Assembly: GCA_038237435.1 (NCBI GenBank)
Contig: JBBRYT010000005.1
Location: 124,001-188,000 of the forward strand
Source of the DNA: JACCTI01 sp038237435
Lineage (GTDB): Bacteria > Verrucomicrobiota > Verrucomicrobiia > Chthoniobacterales > UBA10450
Direction: 5' to 3'
Length of the DNA stretch: 64,000 nucleotides
Shown: positions 41,702 to 51,445 of the stretch, in pieces
Numbering within the stretch: the first letter of the stretch is position 1
How the letters are laid out: the number at the start of each line of letters is the position of its first letter
Made by a program: the position numbers and the translations under genes
The notes under the pieces: generated by a model
The model's input: only the letters and a program-made list of their open reading frames with translations
Told to the model about the DNA's origin: nothing
Database searches by the model: none

Positions 41702-43153
41702 TTACGCCCGCTTTGCCGCAGTGGAGCCGAATTGCGGACGCTGCTTCACCAGCTGCGCCGAGCCACAAAAGACGCGCAAGAAGAGAATGCTCACTATCGT
41801 GAATTGTAGGATATTACCGAATAACACCACCGCCGAGGTTCCGATACCATTTAGGAAAACCATCATCACTGTCGCGTAGATCGCCTGGCCTCCGAGATTC
41901 CCGGGAGCGTTTAGAAACCGGCTTAGCAGGGCAAAAATAATACCTTGTATGGCCATGATGACGACCACTCCGGTCCAGGAAAAGTTTGCATATGCCTCCG
42001 CCACAAACCCGGCGCCAATATTCGTCCCGTGAGATTCCTGGTCGGGGAAGCGAAATCCATAGGCATAATCGACCAGATCAGTGGCCTCATTTGCTTTTGG
42101 CTTATCCGGCCAGACCAGCCGAGGAATAAAGGTAACTAACATGTAGCGATAGCTTTCACCCCGCAGGAACGGCACGCTCTCTGGCGTCAGACTTTTCACG
42201 TACGCTAGCTTATGCAGCAGATCGATTCGCTGCAGGGAGCCCTGAATTACATCACCTTCCTCATCGGTACGAATTGGATCTCTTATGTCGAGGTAGGTAG
42301 TTTGTGCCGCCTCAATCCAGTTCGCGATGCGATCGACTGGCCCCACTCTCTCCTCGGCCATCCAAGTCAAATTCCGATATTCATACTTAACCGGGTTAAC
42401 GATCAGAAAGAACAAAGCGAGTCCCACCGCGAATATCCATGGGAAACGGCTCCGCATGTGCCACCGCACGATTAAGACCAATAGCAACGGCAAAATGGCC
42501 GTCTCCATCATTCCACCCAGAAGCCCGATCAACGTGGCAAATCCACTGATCGCGATGAGAGGTAGTTGCGAGCGCTTGCGCTCGAACGTATCGAAGGCGA
42601 GTACAATAACCCCGACGTAAAATTGTCCCGCCGCGGCGTATATAATTGCACCGTAGCTCGCATCATAAGAGTCAAAGAGCGTACTAAAGGTTCGAGCCAC
42701 GAGGCCGACCAGCAGGCTCACGACAATATAGGCAGACCGAATACTCAACGGCACGTCAAGAGATATCCGTCGCAGCCCGACGTCCCTGGTTGTTCGCGCG
42801 GTGAAATAGAACGCAACTATGCCCGAAGTAACTCCGCACGTTGCAAGTAAGAGGGAACGTTCGACCAACTCCCAGGGCAACTCTACTCGCCTACTTGCAA
42901 TCGTTATCCAATTCGGGGTAAGAGAGAGTGCCACCGCATAGGCAAAGCCATATGCCAGACAGATCAACTCGAACATTGGCAGGCCTCCGTCCGCCCGCCG
43001 ATACCAGAGTGCAAGCGGGAAGGTAGACACTGCCCAAAGAAGGCAACCGCAAAGAAACGCGACCGGTGGCACTGGCTGGACTTGCCAAATACTAAAGAGT
43101 ATGGCGAAACCAGCAAGGTTTGCGAAGTACAGCTGCCAGGCTCTGTGTATCAT
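41702..43153 (-). CDS. Wzy-like repeat-unit polymerase (polytopic membrane protein)
   Basis: A 483-residue protein with about twelve hydrophobic segments. The motif FIPRLVWPDKPKANEATDLV near residue 335, followed by HGTNIGAGFVAEAYANFSWTG near residue 370, is characteristic of a group of polysaccharide polymerase-like membrane proteins in EPS/O-antigen clusters. It probably polymerises lipid-linked repeats in the periplasm. It abuts the GT4 gene downstream and overlaps the upstream CgeB-like gene by ATGA at 43150-43153. Confidence 0.72.
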   Translation of the reverse strand: MIHRAWQLYFANLAGFAILFSIWQVQPVPPVAFLCGCLLWAVSTFPLALWYRRADGGLPMFELICLAYGFAYAVALSLTPNWITIASRRVELPWELVERSLLLATCGVTSGIVAFYFTARTTRDVGLRRISLDVPLSIRSAYIVVSLLVGLVARTFSTLFDSYDASYGAIIYAAAGQFYVGVIVLAFDTFERKRSQLPLIAISGFATLIGLLGGMMETAILPLLLVLIVRWHMRSRFPWIFAVGLALFFLIVNPVKYEYRNLTWMAEERVGPVDRIANWIEAAQTTYLDIRDPIRTDEEGDVIQGSLQRIDLLHKLAYVKSLTPESVPFLRGESYRYMLVTFIPRLVWPDKPKANEATDLVDYAYGFRFPDQESHGTNIGAGFVAEAYANFSWTGVVVIMAIQGIIFALLSRFLNAPGNLGGQAIYATVMMVFLNGIGTSAVVLFGNILQFTIVSILFLRVFCGSAQLVKQRPQFGSTAAKRA

Positions 43154-44175
43154 GAATCCGCGCTCAAAATCGTCTTACAAACAATGTGCTGGAGACGATC
43201 AGCATATGTGTTCCCACCATTCGTTATATAATCATGCACGGCGTTCCGCATCCTGGTTCGTTCCGCAGGGGCGTCCAGCAACCTCTTGGCTCTCTCAACC
43301 ATTTCATAAGGTGAGGCGAAGTAGGTGACGCGATCAGAATCGCGACCGAAAATATCTCGGTGATCATCGGTATCCTCGGCGAGGATACAAGCACCGATCG
43401 CGGGGAGCTCGAACGTACGCATGGAATGACCGTCGCGATTATCATGTCTTATCAAGCAAAGGGACAGCTTGCACTGTCTCGCTTCACTTCGAATTGTCGC
43501 AATATCAGCTTCTCCGCGCGCATACGGGCGTGTAACAGCGTACGCATCCCATCCTTTGCCATATAGGCGAACACGGAGACCTGCTTTGATCGCGGCTACA
43601 ACATAATCCATTCTACTTGCCTCCACGTGACCGGCAAAGAACAGATCGGACGTATCTTCTTTAGTATCCTTAGAGGAGTCTCGACAGAAAAGGTCTGCGT
43701 CGTAACCAAACCGCAGATATTTGACTCGTCTGCAACCATCGGTCCGCAGTTGCTCGATGTTGGATCGCCGCGGCGTAAAGAGCACGTTATACATGCCAAG
43801 CGTTTCCATAAACCAAGGTGAATGCATTCGCTGATTGAAAGGATCATCGGTTAGAAAATTCGCCATACGGATACCTGCCATATGGCAGAAGCGAAGCGTC
43901 TCTCCGGCGACCCCAGCCCTTCCTGTGACTAACATAACTGTCGGACGAAAGTCGCGGCATCGCTGTATCAACCGTTTGTTGAAGTTCCGAAAGAGCAGGG
44001 GCCGACGCCCGCGTAAACGCCACACGAAAGACTGCCGAAAAGTTCCTGTAGCCCACGCTTCATTTGAATCACAGAGTATTGTTTCGAGGCCAACGTGGCA
44101 AGCACCGCGCCACAACGAGCCGCCGATATTGGAACCGCCGCTAGCGCCAACTATTAATACCCGCGTTTGCGACAT
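43150..44175 (-). CDS. CgeB-like glycosyltransferase (GT-B fold)
   Basis: A 341-residue protein resembling the CgeB/'glycosyl transferases group 1' family. The N-terminal Rossmann half begins VLIVGASGGSNIGGSLWRGA. ANFLTDDPFNQRMHSPW near residue 105 and FTPRRSNIEQLRTDG near residue 132 follow. The C-terminal half has SMRTFELPAIGACILAEDTDDHRDIFG near residue 250, the typical E-x-P-A-x-G-x donor-binding block. The glycosyl donor is unknown. The start overlaps the upstream GT2 gene by 22 nt. Confidence 0.8.
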   Translation of the reverse strand: MSQTRVLIVGASGGSNIGGSLWRGACHVGLETILCDSNEAWATGTFRQSFVWRLRGRRPLLFRNFNKRLIQRCRDFRPTVMLVTGRAGVAGETLRFCHMAGIRMANFLTDDPFNQRMHSPWFMETLGMYNVLFTPRRSNIEQLRTDGCRRVKYLRFGYDADLFCRDSSKDTKEDTSDLFFAGHVEASRMDYVVAAIKAGLRVRLYGKGWDAYAVTRPYARGEADIATIRSEARQCKLSLCLIRHDNRDGHSMRTFELPAIGACILAEDTDDHRDIFGRDSDRVTYFASPYEMVERAKRLLDAPAERTRMRNAVHDYITNGGNTYADRLQHIVCKTILSADS

Positions 44176-45326
44176 CCAAACATGGCACCCAAAACCGTAG
44201 ACTTAGCCTGTCGCCTTCGTCGAACGATTTCCGCGATCCGGTGACGAATCCGCGTGAAGACGGATGACGGAATAACCAAAGCAGCCGTCGTGACCGTCAA
44301 GTAAAGTAGCCAAAGGTATATCTTGTGCCCAACCTTCAGCGGATATTCAGCCAGGCGGCGACCCGGCCACAGGTCACGCGCAATCGCCAATCCCCAGCTC
44401 CAGTTAGCCAGGCGACGATACTCAAGCACCCAATAAGGATAGGTAATTGATAAGAGTTGTTTCCAAATAGTAAGACACACTTGGGAGCGACGCCCTTCGG
44501 CCACGAAGGGCAGAACCGCGTCAATCGTAACTCGGGCGACTGAATCTAGTCCGGTATGCTTTGGTTTCGAGGTCCAGCCTGCATTCTTATATCGGTTCCG
44601 ATATGTCTCGGGGACAAGCTCACCGCCTAAACGGATGTGATCACGAATCGCGCTGATATCTATACCTCCCATCCGGCCGCCGGAAGCTATAATGCGGCAG
44701 GCAAGATAAATTTGATAGTAGATTGAGCGATCCCATTTGTCGGTCTCGTGTTTCGCAGCTTCGGAACTCTCATAGATGATACCGCTGACAAAACTAAAGG
44801 ACCTAAAATAACGGCCGGCGGTGTTTGGACCTGCGCCGAGAATTCGTGTGCCATAAGCGCGTTTCGAAACTTGCCCAGATTGCCAGTCCTGGTAATTCGT
44901 AATCGCTACTTCAGGATATTGCAGCGCTGCTAAGCCGTCAGCAATCTGTTGAAGCGTTACCATCGAGACTAGCGCATCATCATTTCCCAAAAGCATCACA
45001 TACTTACCTCGCGCTGCTCGCAGGCAGAAGCGCACATTGCCGTCATAGCCAAGGTTCGTCGGTTGCGAGTAGTACCTATAGGAGCGCCCAGATCCATCCA
45101 ACAAGCCGGGAATTACATCGTTCGAATCGTCCGGTGATTGGTCATCGGAAATAAGTATCTCGAAAGCCTCAAAAGTCTGCTCAAACAGGCTGGCGAGGTT
45201 TAGCTCTAGATACCTGCGTCTCTTGTACTGAGGAATTGCCACCGTCAGAAAAGGCTCGGAGATAGAATCGCGTTGCGCGACAGACCCCTTGAAGGAGGCA
45301 GTAACTTTAGCGGTAGCGGCGCTCAT
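44154..45326 (-). CDS. Glycosyltransferase family 2
   Basis: A 390-residue GT2 enzyme. FLTVAIPQYKRRRYLELNLASLFEQ forms the first strand-helix, ILISDDQSPDDS follows near residue 56, and KYVMLLGNDDALV near residue 105 is the D-x-D region (here N-D-D). The C-terminal 100 residues are basic and contain two possible membrane-associated helices. Its start overlaps the stop of the upstream methyltransferase (ATGA at 45323-45326). Confidence 0.85.
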   Translation of the reverse strand: MSAATAKVTASFKGSVAQRDSISEPFLTVAIPQYKRRRYLELNLASLFEQTFEAFEILISDDQSPDDSNDVIPGLLDGSGRSYRYYSQPTNLGYDGNVRFCLRAARGKYVMLLGNDDALVSMVTLQQIADGLAALQYPEVAITNYQDWQSGQVSKRAYGTRILGAGPNTAGRYFRSFSFVSGIIYESSEAAKHETDKWDRSIYYQIYLACRIIASGGRMGGIDISAIRDHIRLGGELVPETYRNRYKNAGWTSKPKHTGLDSVARVTIDAVLPFVAEGRRSQVCLTIWKQLLSITYPYWVLEYRRLANWSWGLAIARDLWPGRRLAEYPLKVGHKIYLWLLYLTVTTAALVIPSSVFTRIRHRIAEIVRRRRQAKSTVLGAMFGCRKRGY

Positions 45327-46021
45327 TGCGGGCGAGCCTCGACGTAGAGGCTGTAATCGGCGCGATTATCGAGTAACTCTAGGTCAGGTGTCGCGCCTTC
45401 TCGATATGCCTTACGTTCAACTGTGCGGAATCCGACCTCAGACAGCGTTTTGGACAGGAGTTCAAAGTCATAAGCGTAACGATGCTGAGAAAATCCGGTG
45501 TCAGTGCCGGTGAAGAAGAAATCATGTAGCATTAATTCCTTCTCACCACCTTTGTATAGCTCCCATGCATATTCAAGGTCGGGCACGGCAATCCGCACCA
45601 CGCCCGATGGCTTGAGAATCCGCAAGCATTCCTTCAAAAACCCCTGGGCGCACTCCTTGTCTAGATGTTCCAGAAAATGGGACGAAAAAACGTAGTCTAC
45701 TGTCTGCTGACGAAATGGCAGTCCGAAATCAATATTGTGATAGACAAATTTGTTGTTGCGTAGGGTGTCGCGGTAAAATGTCTCGGTGTAAAAGCGATTA
45801 GCCCCGGAAAGTTTGTACGCTAAACGAATAAGCCACCTAGGCCGTCTCGAAATCCACGCACTGAGACTTGCATCCACGTTTATCCAACCGGGCGCAACAC
45901 TGAGTCCGCACCCAATATTCACCTTATGAACGCCGCCCGTTGGAAGGACAACTATTTGATTCCGATAAACCCTGGCGAGGCCTTTTGAAAGGGACTCAAT
46001 CACGGTCCGTTTTAGGTTCAT
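45323..46021 (-). CDS. SAM-dependent methyltransferase (type 11-like)
   Basis: A 232-residue protein. VNIGCGLSVAPGWINVDASL near residue 35 is motif I plus the acidic loop. VDYVFSSHFLEHLDKECAQGFLKECLRILKPSGVVRIAVPDLEYA near residue 110 is the methyltransferase-11 signature. The family is often annotated as a predicted SAM-dependent methyltransferase in LPS clusters. The target is unknown. Confidence 0.85.
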   Translation of the reverse strand: MNLKRTVIESLSKGLARVYRNQIVVLPTGGVHKVNIGCGLSVAPGWINVDASLSAWISRRPRWLIRLAYKLSGANRFYTETFYRDTLRNNKFVYHNIDFGLPFRQQTVDYVFSSHFLEHLDKECAQGFLKECLRILKPSGVVRIAVPDLEYAWELYKGGEKELMLHDFFFTGTDTGFSQHRYAYDFELLSKTLSEVGFRTVERKAYREGATPDLELLDNRADYSLYVEARPQ

Positions 46022-46222
46022 TCTGATGTGACGATCCTGTGATCGTTTGGAGCCTACAATCTTTGCCCCAAGCGTTTTCTCTGGAAAATGGAAGGATCCC
46101 AGCCAGTATACAGCTCCCTCTTACTGCGGGGGATTCCAACGACCGTTCCACGGATGCCGTAGGCATTTGCACGGTCCGTATGAAGAATCTTTAGTGGAAC
46201 CTTGCTTCCCACTCGAAATATA

Positions 46223-46546
46223 TCATAGGGGATAAGTTTGCGCTAACCTTCGGTGCGTCTCGGGAACGGGTTCGAAACAAAATACTTTTCCTGTTAACCC
46301 AACGCTCCGACTGAGAAATCGGGAAAAGTAGCCGAAATTGGCGCCAATATCGGCAACAACCATTCCTTTCTTCAAGAATAGTCCGAAGACTTCGAACGAG
46401 TTGGGCTCGTGGAGTCCCAACATCATGTCGAGATTGTAGTCGTCTGAGTAAATAAATTTGAATCCCCTGTTCTTACCGACCCAGGTAGTAATGATTGTTC
46501 TAGATTTAAGGTAAGTCCTTAGCACTTTTTTTATAAGTCTCTTCAT
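46223..46546 (-). pseudogene. Truncated FkbM-family methyltransferase
   Basis: The 107-residue frame holds only the N-terminal part of an FkbM methyltransferase: DDYNLDMMLGLHEPNSFEVFGLFLKKGMVVADIGANFGYFSRFLSR (SAM motif I) and VFCFEPVPETHRRLAQ (acidic loop). It then stops. Family members normally continue for 130 residues or more with the KVDVEGFE/KIDIEGAE motif, which is absent. The 200 nt that follow (46022-46222) show no FkbM continuation in any minus-strand frame; one frame is open for about 55 codons without a family resemblance. It is probably a deletion remnant. Confidence 0.65.
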
Positions 46547-46595
46547 CGGTCCACGTGCATGTTTCGACTAGCGCGGTAACTTGAAAGGACTGCTG

Positions 46596-47378
46596 CTACC
46601 AACGGAATGCTTCTGCTCGAAGAATCCCGTCTCCTTTTGCGAAAACGACTTCTGCTAAGCCGAGAGCGCCGTCAAATGGCCGTCTACAAAAATACGTAAG
46701 ATCATACGCATGGTAATCTTGCTCGGCCATAAATCGGACGACTTCCGTGAACAATGGTTGCCCGCTTCGAAATCGAAAAAATGCAACCTCAATCAGGAAA
46801 AGCTCAACGGCTCGAGAGGCTAGTAGACGCTGCGCACCTCGCAGCACTTCAAGCTCAAAGCCCTCCACGTCAACCTTCACCATGTCTGGTAACGGTTGCG
46901 CTGTGTCGAACACTATGGAGTCAAGTGTTACCATTCGGGTTTGTCGTTCTTGGATGTCTGATAAATTCATTCCCACGGGCGGGCATAGAAATGAAGAACT
47001 TTCTGTATCCAAAAGGATCTTAAAATCGGCTACGCCAATTTCACTGCCAGCACCGGCGTTTATCCATCGCGCTCCAGGATTCTTACGGCAGAAGGAATCC
47101 AAATACGGTTTCATGCTTTCTTGCGGTTCAATCAGAGTGAACTTCGCGTGAGGAAAAACCTCCTTCGCTATTTCGCTCCACCAGCCATGATTAGCTCCGA
47201 CATCCAAAACATGTTTCGGACAAAACCCGCGGGCGGCGATATCTTCCAAAACCGGCTTCAGATCCCCTATTGGTCGATCCGTGGCGGCAGGCTGCCGATG
47301 AGGAACTCGGTGCACCTCGTAACCTGTCGACCGCAGACAGCGCTTTATCAGTTGCTTCACCGCTAGTTTAGTTTCCAA
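46596..47378 (-). CDS. FkbM-family methyltransferase
   Basis: A 260-residue enzyme. It has FCPKHVLDVGANHGWWSEIAKEVFPHAKFTLIEP near residue 52 (motif I and acidic residue), TLDSIVFD near residue 150 and MVKVDVEGFELEVLRGA near residue 166, the hallmark of the FkbM group. Such enzymes O-methylate sugars or small molecules. It lies upstream of the truncated FkbM gene at 46223-46546 but is not similar enough to be a simple duplication. Confidence 0.85.
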   Translation of the reverse strand: METKLAVKQLIKRCLRSTGYEVHRVPHRQPAATDRPIGDLKPVLEDIAARGFCPKHVLDVGANHGWWSEIAKEVFPHAKFTLIEPQESMKPYLDSFCRKNPGARWINAGAGSEIGVADFKILLDTESSSFLCPPVGMNLSDIQERQTRMVTLDSIVFDTAQPLPDMVKVDVEGFELEVLRGAQRLLASRAVELFLIEVAFFRFRSGQPLFTEVVRFMAEQDYHAYDLTYFCRRPFDGALGLAEVVFAKGDGILRAEAFRW

Positions 47379-47432
47379 AAGAAAGGCGACAGTGCGGACT
47401 TTACCCCTGACGAACCAACGGAAAAGGCGACG

Positions 47433-48656
47433 TTAGGCAGGCAGGACATTACGAAACGCACTTAGCAGTATCTGCACCTGTGAATCCCAGGTAAAAGACT
47501 GTAAAGCCTTCTTATCGATCCCTGTTCCCTGTGACATTCTTCCTTGCCAAATCGACTGAAGACAATCGATTAGAGCCTCCGGGGTCGGACAACAGTTCAA
47601 CTGACCGGAAACTTGTCTTGCCAGAGCTTTGGATTCTTCATGCTCGCCGGGGAAAGCGATCATAGGACGACCACATGCAAGTAGCTCAACTAGTTTATGA
47701 TGAAATGTCGCCGGCCTCCACAGGTAGGCATTTACGGAAGCGGATCGAATCAATTCAACGAATTCAGAAAAGGCGAGGTATCCACGGCAGTCCACGCGAC
47801 AGGCAGATCCGAAGCGACTTATATTCTGTTCCACCATCCGTGTATTCGAGCCCGCATAGGTTAGTCGCACGTGCGAACGTTCGGAGTCGCTCAATCGCTC
47901 TAACCACGTTTCGACGCCGCCCAGGAATTTTTGTAGCAGCGACTCGTGATATAGACTGCCTATCAATACCATGTGAAACTCGCCGCGTGCGTGTGTGGTA
48001 GTTTGACAATCGATCAGCTCAGATGCGATCCCGCTATAGACGGTTGTGTGCTCCTGTCTGAACCACTTCTTTGCATTGTCCGCCATTAGGTTTGAATTCG
48101 AAGTCATCCAAGCAGCGTTACCGAATCTTCGTGCGAGAAGACCCCGCAGCCTGGCAGGGATTCCTGGATCCCACCCATCCTTAATATCCATCACCCAGGG
48201 GATGTTACCCAAGTCGGCGACGGACTGTGCAATCAGCCAGGCATCGGTACAACCAAAAGTCGCCCAACAAATCTGAGGTTTGAATTTCGGAACTAGCAAG
48301 GGCCAATAAGAGCGTGCCCCATCAACCCAATCAGCAAAAACCCCGGACTTCCTTAGATAATTTCCGGCGACAACCGACTTACTCAATAGCCCCGCAAATT
48401 TGCCCTCCCTTTGCTTTCGTAGGAAGAAACTTTTCGCCGGTTTGCAACAAAGAAGGTACGGGGTACTCCAGTCATGCTTCGCTAGTTCACTCGCAACTTG
48501 GTCCCCTGATTTCGCTTCCTCATCCTCCGATAGGGCCTGCGTTAACAAGACAACTTGATGGTTTGCGCGCGCCATGGCATCGGCGAAACACGGCACTCGC
48601 CTGCCTGAAATATGAGGCGTGTCCGGATGGGAGTGGTTGACAAATAAAGCGCGCAA
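47433..48656 (-). CDS. Glycosyltransferase (GT4-like, GT-B fold)
   Basis: A 407-residue protein. The N-terminal MRALFVNHSHPDTPHISGRRVPCFADAMARANHQVVLLT is a GT-B donor/acceptor fold start. IPWVMDIKDGWDPGIP near residue 170 and FHMVLIGSLYHESLLQKFLGGVETWL near residue 228 follow. HHKLVELLACGRPMIAFPGEHEESKAL near residue 330 is the C-terminal nucleotide-sugar binding block. It is a divergent GT4; the specificity is unknown. Confidence 0.78.
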   Translation of the reverse strand: MRALFVNHSHPDTPHISGRRVPCFADAMARANHQVVLLTQALSEDEEAKSGDQVASELAKHDWSTPYLLCCKPAKSFFLRKQREGKFAGLLSKSVVAGNYLRKSGVFADWVDGARSYWPLLVPKFKPQICWATFGCTDAWLIAQSVADLGNIPWVMDIKDGWDPGIPARLRGLLARRFGNAAWMTSNSNLMADNAKKWFRQEHTTVYSGIASELIDCQTTTHARGEFHMVLIGSLYHESLLQKFLGGVETWLERLSDSERSHVRLTYAGSNTRMVEQNISRFGSACRVDCRGYLAFSEFVELIRSASVNAYLWRPATFHHKLVELLACGRPMIAFPGEHEESKALARQVSGQLNCCPTPEALIDCLQSIWQGRMSQGTGIDKKALQSFTWDSQVQILLSAFRNVLPA

Positions 48657-48686
48657 ATCACTGATAGCTTCGGACTTTGCGAGATT

Positions 48687-50600
48687 TCAGCCCTGGAAGA
48701 CAGAAAAGCGCTCTTGTCTTTGTAATCGACGAATGAAATATTTTTTCCAAGATTCCGTCATTAGTGGTGCCCACAAGACCCAACCTAACTGTGAATTACC
48801 GTTACGAAAACGCCTCAACGCAGATTGCCACCACTTTGCGTTCCAAAGCTCGCTGTTTTGAAATTCAGCGTCGTAAATAATATCCTTTGCCGTCTCTAAT
48901 AAACCGCCTTGAAACCAGCGATCCTGCGGCGGAAGAAAACCTTGTTTGTTCCAGCGTTGTCGAATCTTTTCTGGCAAGACCCCACGCATGCTGTTGCGAA
49001 GCAACCGTTTGGTTTGTACCCCTCCCATTAGGTAGGTTGGAGGCAGTGATAAAACGAACTCTGCGATGCGGTGATCGCAAAAGGGCAAGCGCACTTCGCG
49101 TGAATGAGCCATCGAGTTGCGGTCGCCATACCGGAGTAAGGTGGTGAGAAATCGGCCAAAGGAATCTTGATACAGAGTGCTTGCCAGCGGGTTAAAGCGC
49201 TTATCTCGAATTGGAGCATTCACTTTGTTCAATCTAGAAGCCACTTGCCGGCGAATACCGAAAAGAAGATTAGTCCCGGCGCCTAGTCGAGTAGCGATAG
49301 GGTGGCGTAACGCCAAAGGTAGCTTGTCACGCACAGACCTTAACGGCGGCGATAACGCCAAGGGATATCGCGCTCGGATCTTCGGCACTTCATCTTTCAG
49401 TAACTGCCCCTGACCGCTTTCCTGTAATGCCAACACGTATTGCCGAAAATATTGTTCGTAACCCCCGAGTAGCTCATCGGATCCCTGGCCATCTAGCAAC
49501 ACTGTGACGCCGTTCTCCTTAGCGAGGCGAAATACACACCATTGTGCATATTGGCTAGAACTGCCAACCGGCAATTCGTTATACCACATGAATTCGGGCA
49601 GATCCTCGATGAACCGTTTGACGGTAGGCTCGGTTACATGCGAAACGACACCGCACTGATTGACTATCTCTTTCGCATATTCCCACTCGTCGGATGCCGA
49701 GCCAGGAAAGCGGCCGGTAAAGCAATGATACTTTGCACTTTTATTTATGAGGTTGAGCGCAAGACAAACGATGGCGCTCGAATCCAATCCTCCGGACAAA
49801 CATGATCCAACTGGCACATCGCTTCTCATCCGCAGCCGCACCGAATCCGATAGCAACTCGCGGAAACGAATGATCGCGTCCTTCTCCGAAAGCTTCTCCA
49901 ATTCCGGAGCCGGCTCGATGTCCCAATACCGGCCGATTGTTATTTTTAAAGTGCTAACGTCTATCGTGAGTTTCTCTCCAGGACGCAATTGAGAAATGGA
50001 GCAGAAAACTGTGTCGCGGTCGGCGTCAAGACCAGTGCCCGGATTGTGCAGCCCCCGTAGCAAGCGAAACTCATCATATTCGAGGGAGACCTCAGATAGC
50101 TGTAAGATAGCCTTGTACTCTGAGGCGAACGCGACAAAATCCTTTCCTTCAGCAAACAGGAATGGCTTTTCGCCGTAACGATCTCTCGCGCAGAAGACCG
50201 TATTTGAGTTCTGATCGAAGAGCGCGAACGCAAACATCCCGTTGAAACGATTGAGACAAGATTCGCCCCATTCCTTATAAGCCTCGAGAATAACTTCGGT
50301 ATCTGAGTTGGATTCGAAGTAGTGGCCGAGACTCCGTAATTCCTCCCGAATTTCGAGATAGTTGTAGATCTCGCCGTTAAAAGTAATGACGAACCTACCG
50401 GAGGTATCCTCCATCGGTTGAAGTCCCTTTTCCGAAAGATCGATGATAGCAAGTCTCCGATGCCCCAATGCGACTTTGCCATCTGCGAACAATCGGTGGC
50501 CGTCACCGTCGGGTCCCCGATGCGATTGGACAGCGGTCATTTGATACAACGCGTCCGCGTTAATCGTACGATTACCGATTATTCCGGCGATTCCGCACAT
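48687..50600 (-). CDS. asnB: Asparagine synthetase (glutamine-hydrolysing) family protein
   Basis: A 637-residue protein with MCGIAGIIG (catalytic Cys2), SHRGPDGDGHRLF near residue 26, NGEIYNYLEIREEL near residue 75 and VGSCLSGGLDSSAIV near residue 265. All catalytic motifs are intact. Its genomic setting between FkbM and GT genes suggests amidation of a sugar carboxylate or an amino-acid substituent. With the enzyme at 37038-38879 and the Cys-less relative at 9460-11295 it makes three family members in the window. Confidence 0.88.
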   Translation of the reverse strand: MCGIAGIIGNRTINADALYQMTAVQSHRGPDGDGHRLFADGKVALGHRRLAIIDLSEKGLQPMEDTSGRFVITFNGEIYNYLEIREELRSLGHYFESNSDTEVILEAYKEWGESCLNRFNGMFAFALFDQNSNTVFCARDRYGEKPFLFAEGKDFVAFASEYKAILQLSEVSLEYDEFRLLRGLHNPGTGLDADRDTVFCSISQLRPGEKLTIDVSTLKITIGRYWDIEPAPELEKLSEKDAIIRFRELLSDSVRLRMRSDVPVGSCLSGGLDSSAIVCLALNLINKSAKYHCFTGRFPGSASDEWEYAKEIVNQCGVVSHVTEPTVKRFIEDLPEFMWYNELPVGSSSQYAQWCVFRLAKENGVTVLLDGQGSDELLGGYEQYFRQYVLALQESGQGQLLKDEVPKIRARYPLALSPPLRSVRDKLPLALRHPIATRLGAGTNLLFGIRRQVASRLNKVNAPIRDKRFNPLASTLYQDSFGRFLTTLLRYGDRNSMAHSREVRLPFCDHRIAEFVLSLPPTYLMGGVQTKRLLRNSMRGVLPEKIRQRWNKQGFLPPQDRWFQGGLLETAKDIIYDAEFQNSELWNAKWWQSALRRFRNGNSQLGWVLWAPLMTESWKKYFIRRLQRQERFSVFQG

Positions 50601-50629
50601 CGTTCTGTCCTAGAGGCCGCGGGCGAAAC

Positions 50630-51439
50630 TCACCGAGCCGCCGTCGCGCGTTTCTTCTCAAGGTGTCCGCCCCAAGCACGTTTCAGTGGTAGCAGTATTT
50701 CCGAGAGCAGAAGTAAGCCACAGGTTCTAAGTAAGCCGATTCGTCGAAGGACACGCTTATGAATGAATAAAACATCTAAATTGAATGGGGCGGAGAGCTG
50801 AAGACACAAATACCCCAGCGATCGAAGCCGAGCCTTCGCTGACGTTGTCTCGCTCACGTAAGCCGGATCAAAACAATCGTGAAATTCAATCGCAATTTGA
50901 TCTGCCAGGCATAACTGCTCGTCCGGCGTGGCGGCGAGTGCGTCGATTTCAGCTCCTTCGATGTCCATTTTTAAGAGGTCAATGTGATTCAGCTCGAGTT
51001 CGCTGACCAAGCTTCGGATAGTTGCGCCGCGGACAATTACGGTCTCCCTTCGCCATCCCATTTTACCATTAGCGACGTTAAGATTAATGCTGTTACCCTC
51101 AGGATTATTGGAAAGATAGAGAGTAACGGGCTCGTCGGATGAGGAGATTGCCCGGTTGAAGAATCGGACACGCCCGTTTTGTGGGAGACCGTTAAAAGTT
51201 GCCGGATCCGCTTCGATACCAATGATTCGGCAGTTCCACTTTCGCGCAATGAGGCCAGAAAATTCTCCCTTATTCGCGCCCAGGTCCAGCACCGTGCTGT
51301 GTTGATCCAGCAGGGAACCAATAAAGTGGTGCCCACTGCATTGAATAAGGCCGCATGCGCGCGCAGTCCGCAGTGTCAGCTCTTTTCCGATATTTTTGCA
51401 AAGTAGGACAAAGCTCATAAAGGGTTTCCGTCCGTGCAT
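50630..51439 (-). CDS. FkbM-family methyltransferase
   Basis: A 269-residue protein with STVLDLGANKGEFSGLIARKWNCRIIGIEAD near residue 48, IDLLKMDIEGAEIDALA near residue 153 (the FkbM K-x-D-I-E-G-A/F-E motif) and a hydrophobic, basic C-terminus. The start may be Met8 (51418) instead of the first ATG. It is followed by asnB after 29 nt and preceded closely by a GT2 gene. Confidence 0.83.
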   Translation of the reverse strand: MHGRKPFMSFVLLCKNIGKELTLRTARACGLIQCSGHHFIGSLLDQHSTVLDLGANKGEFSGLIARKWNCRIIGIEADPATFNGLPQNGRVRFFNRAISSSDEPVTLYLSNNPEGNSINLNVANGKMGWRRETVIVRGATIRSLVSELELNHIDLLKMDIEGAEIDALAATPDEQLCLADQIAIEFHDCFDPAYVSETTSAKARLRSLGYLCLQLSAPFNLDVLFIHKRVLRRIGLLRTCGLLLLSEILLPLKRAWGGHLEKKRATAAR

Positions 51440-51445
51440 GCAGAG

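Noticed and set aside
46054..46219. Open minus-strand frame of about 55 codons after the truncated FkbM gene
   Set aside because: No start codon, ribosome binding site or family resemblance; recorded only as possible debris.
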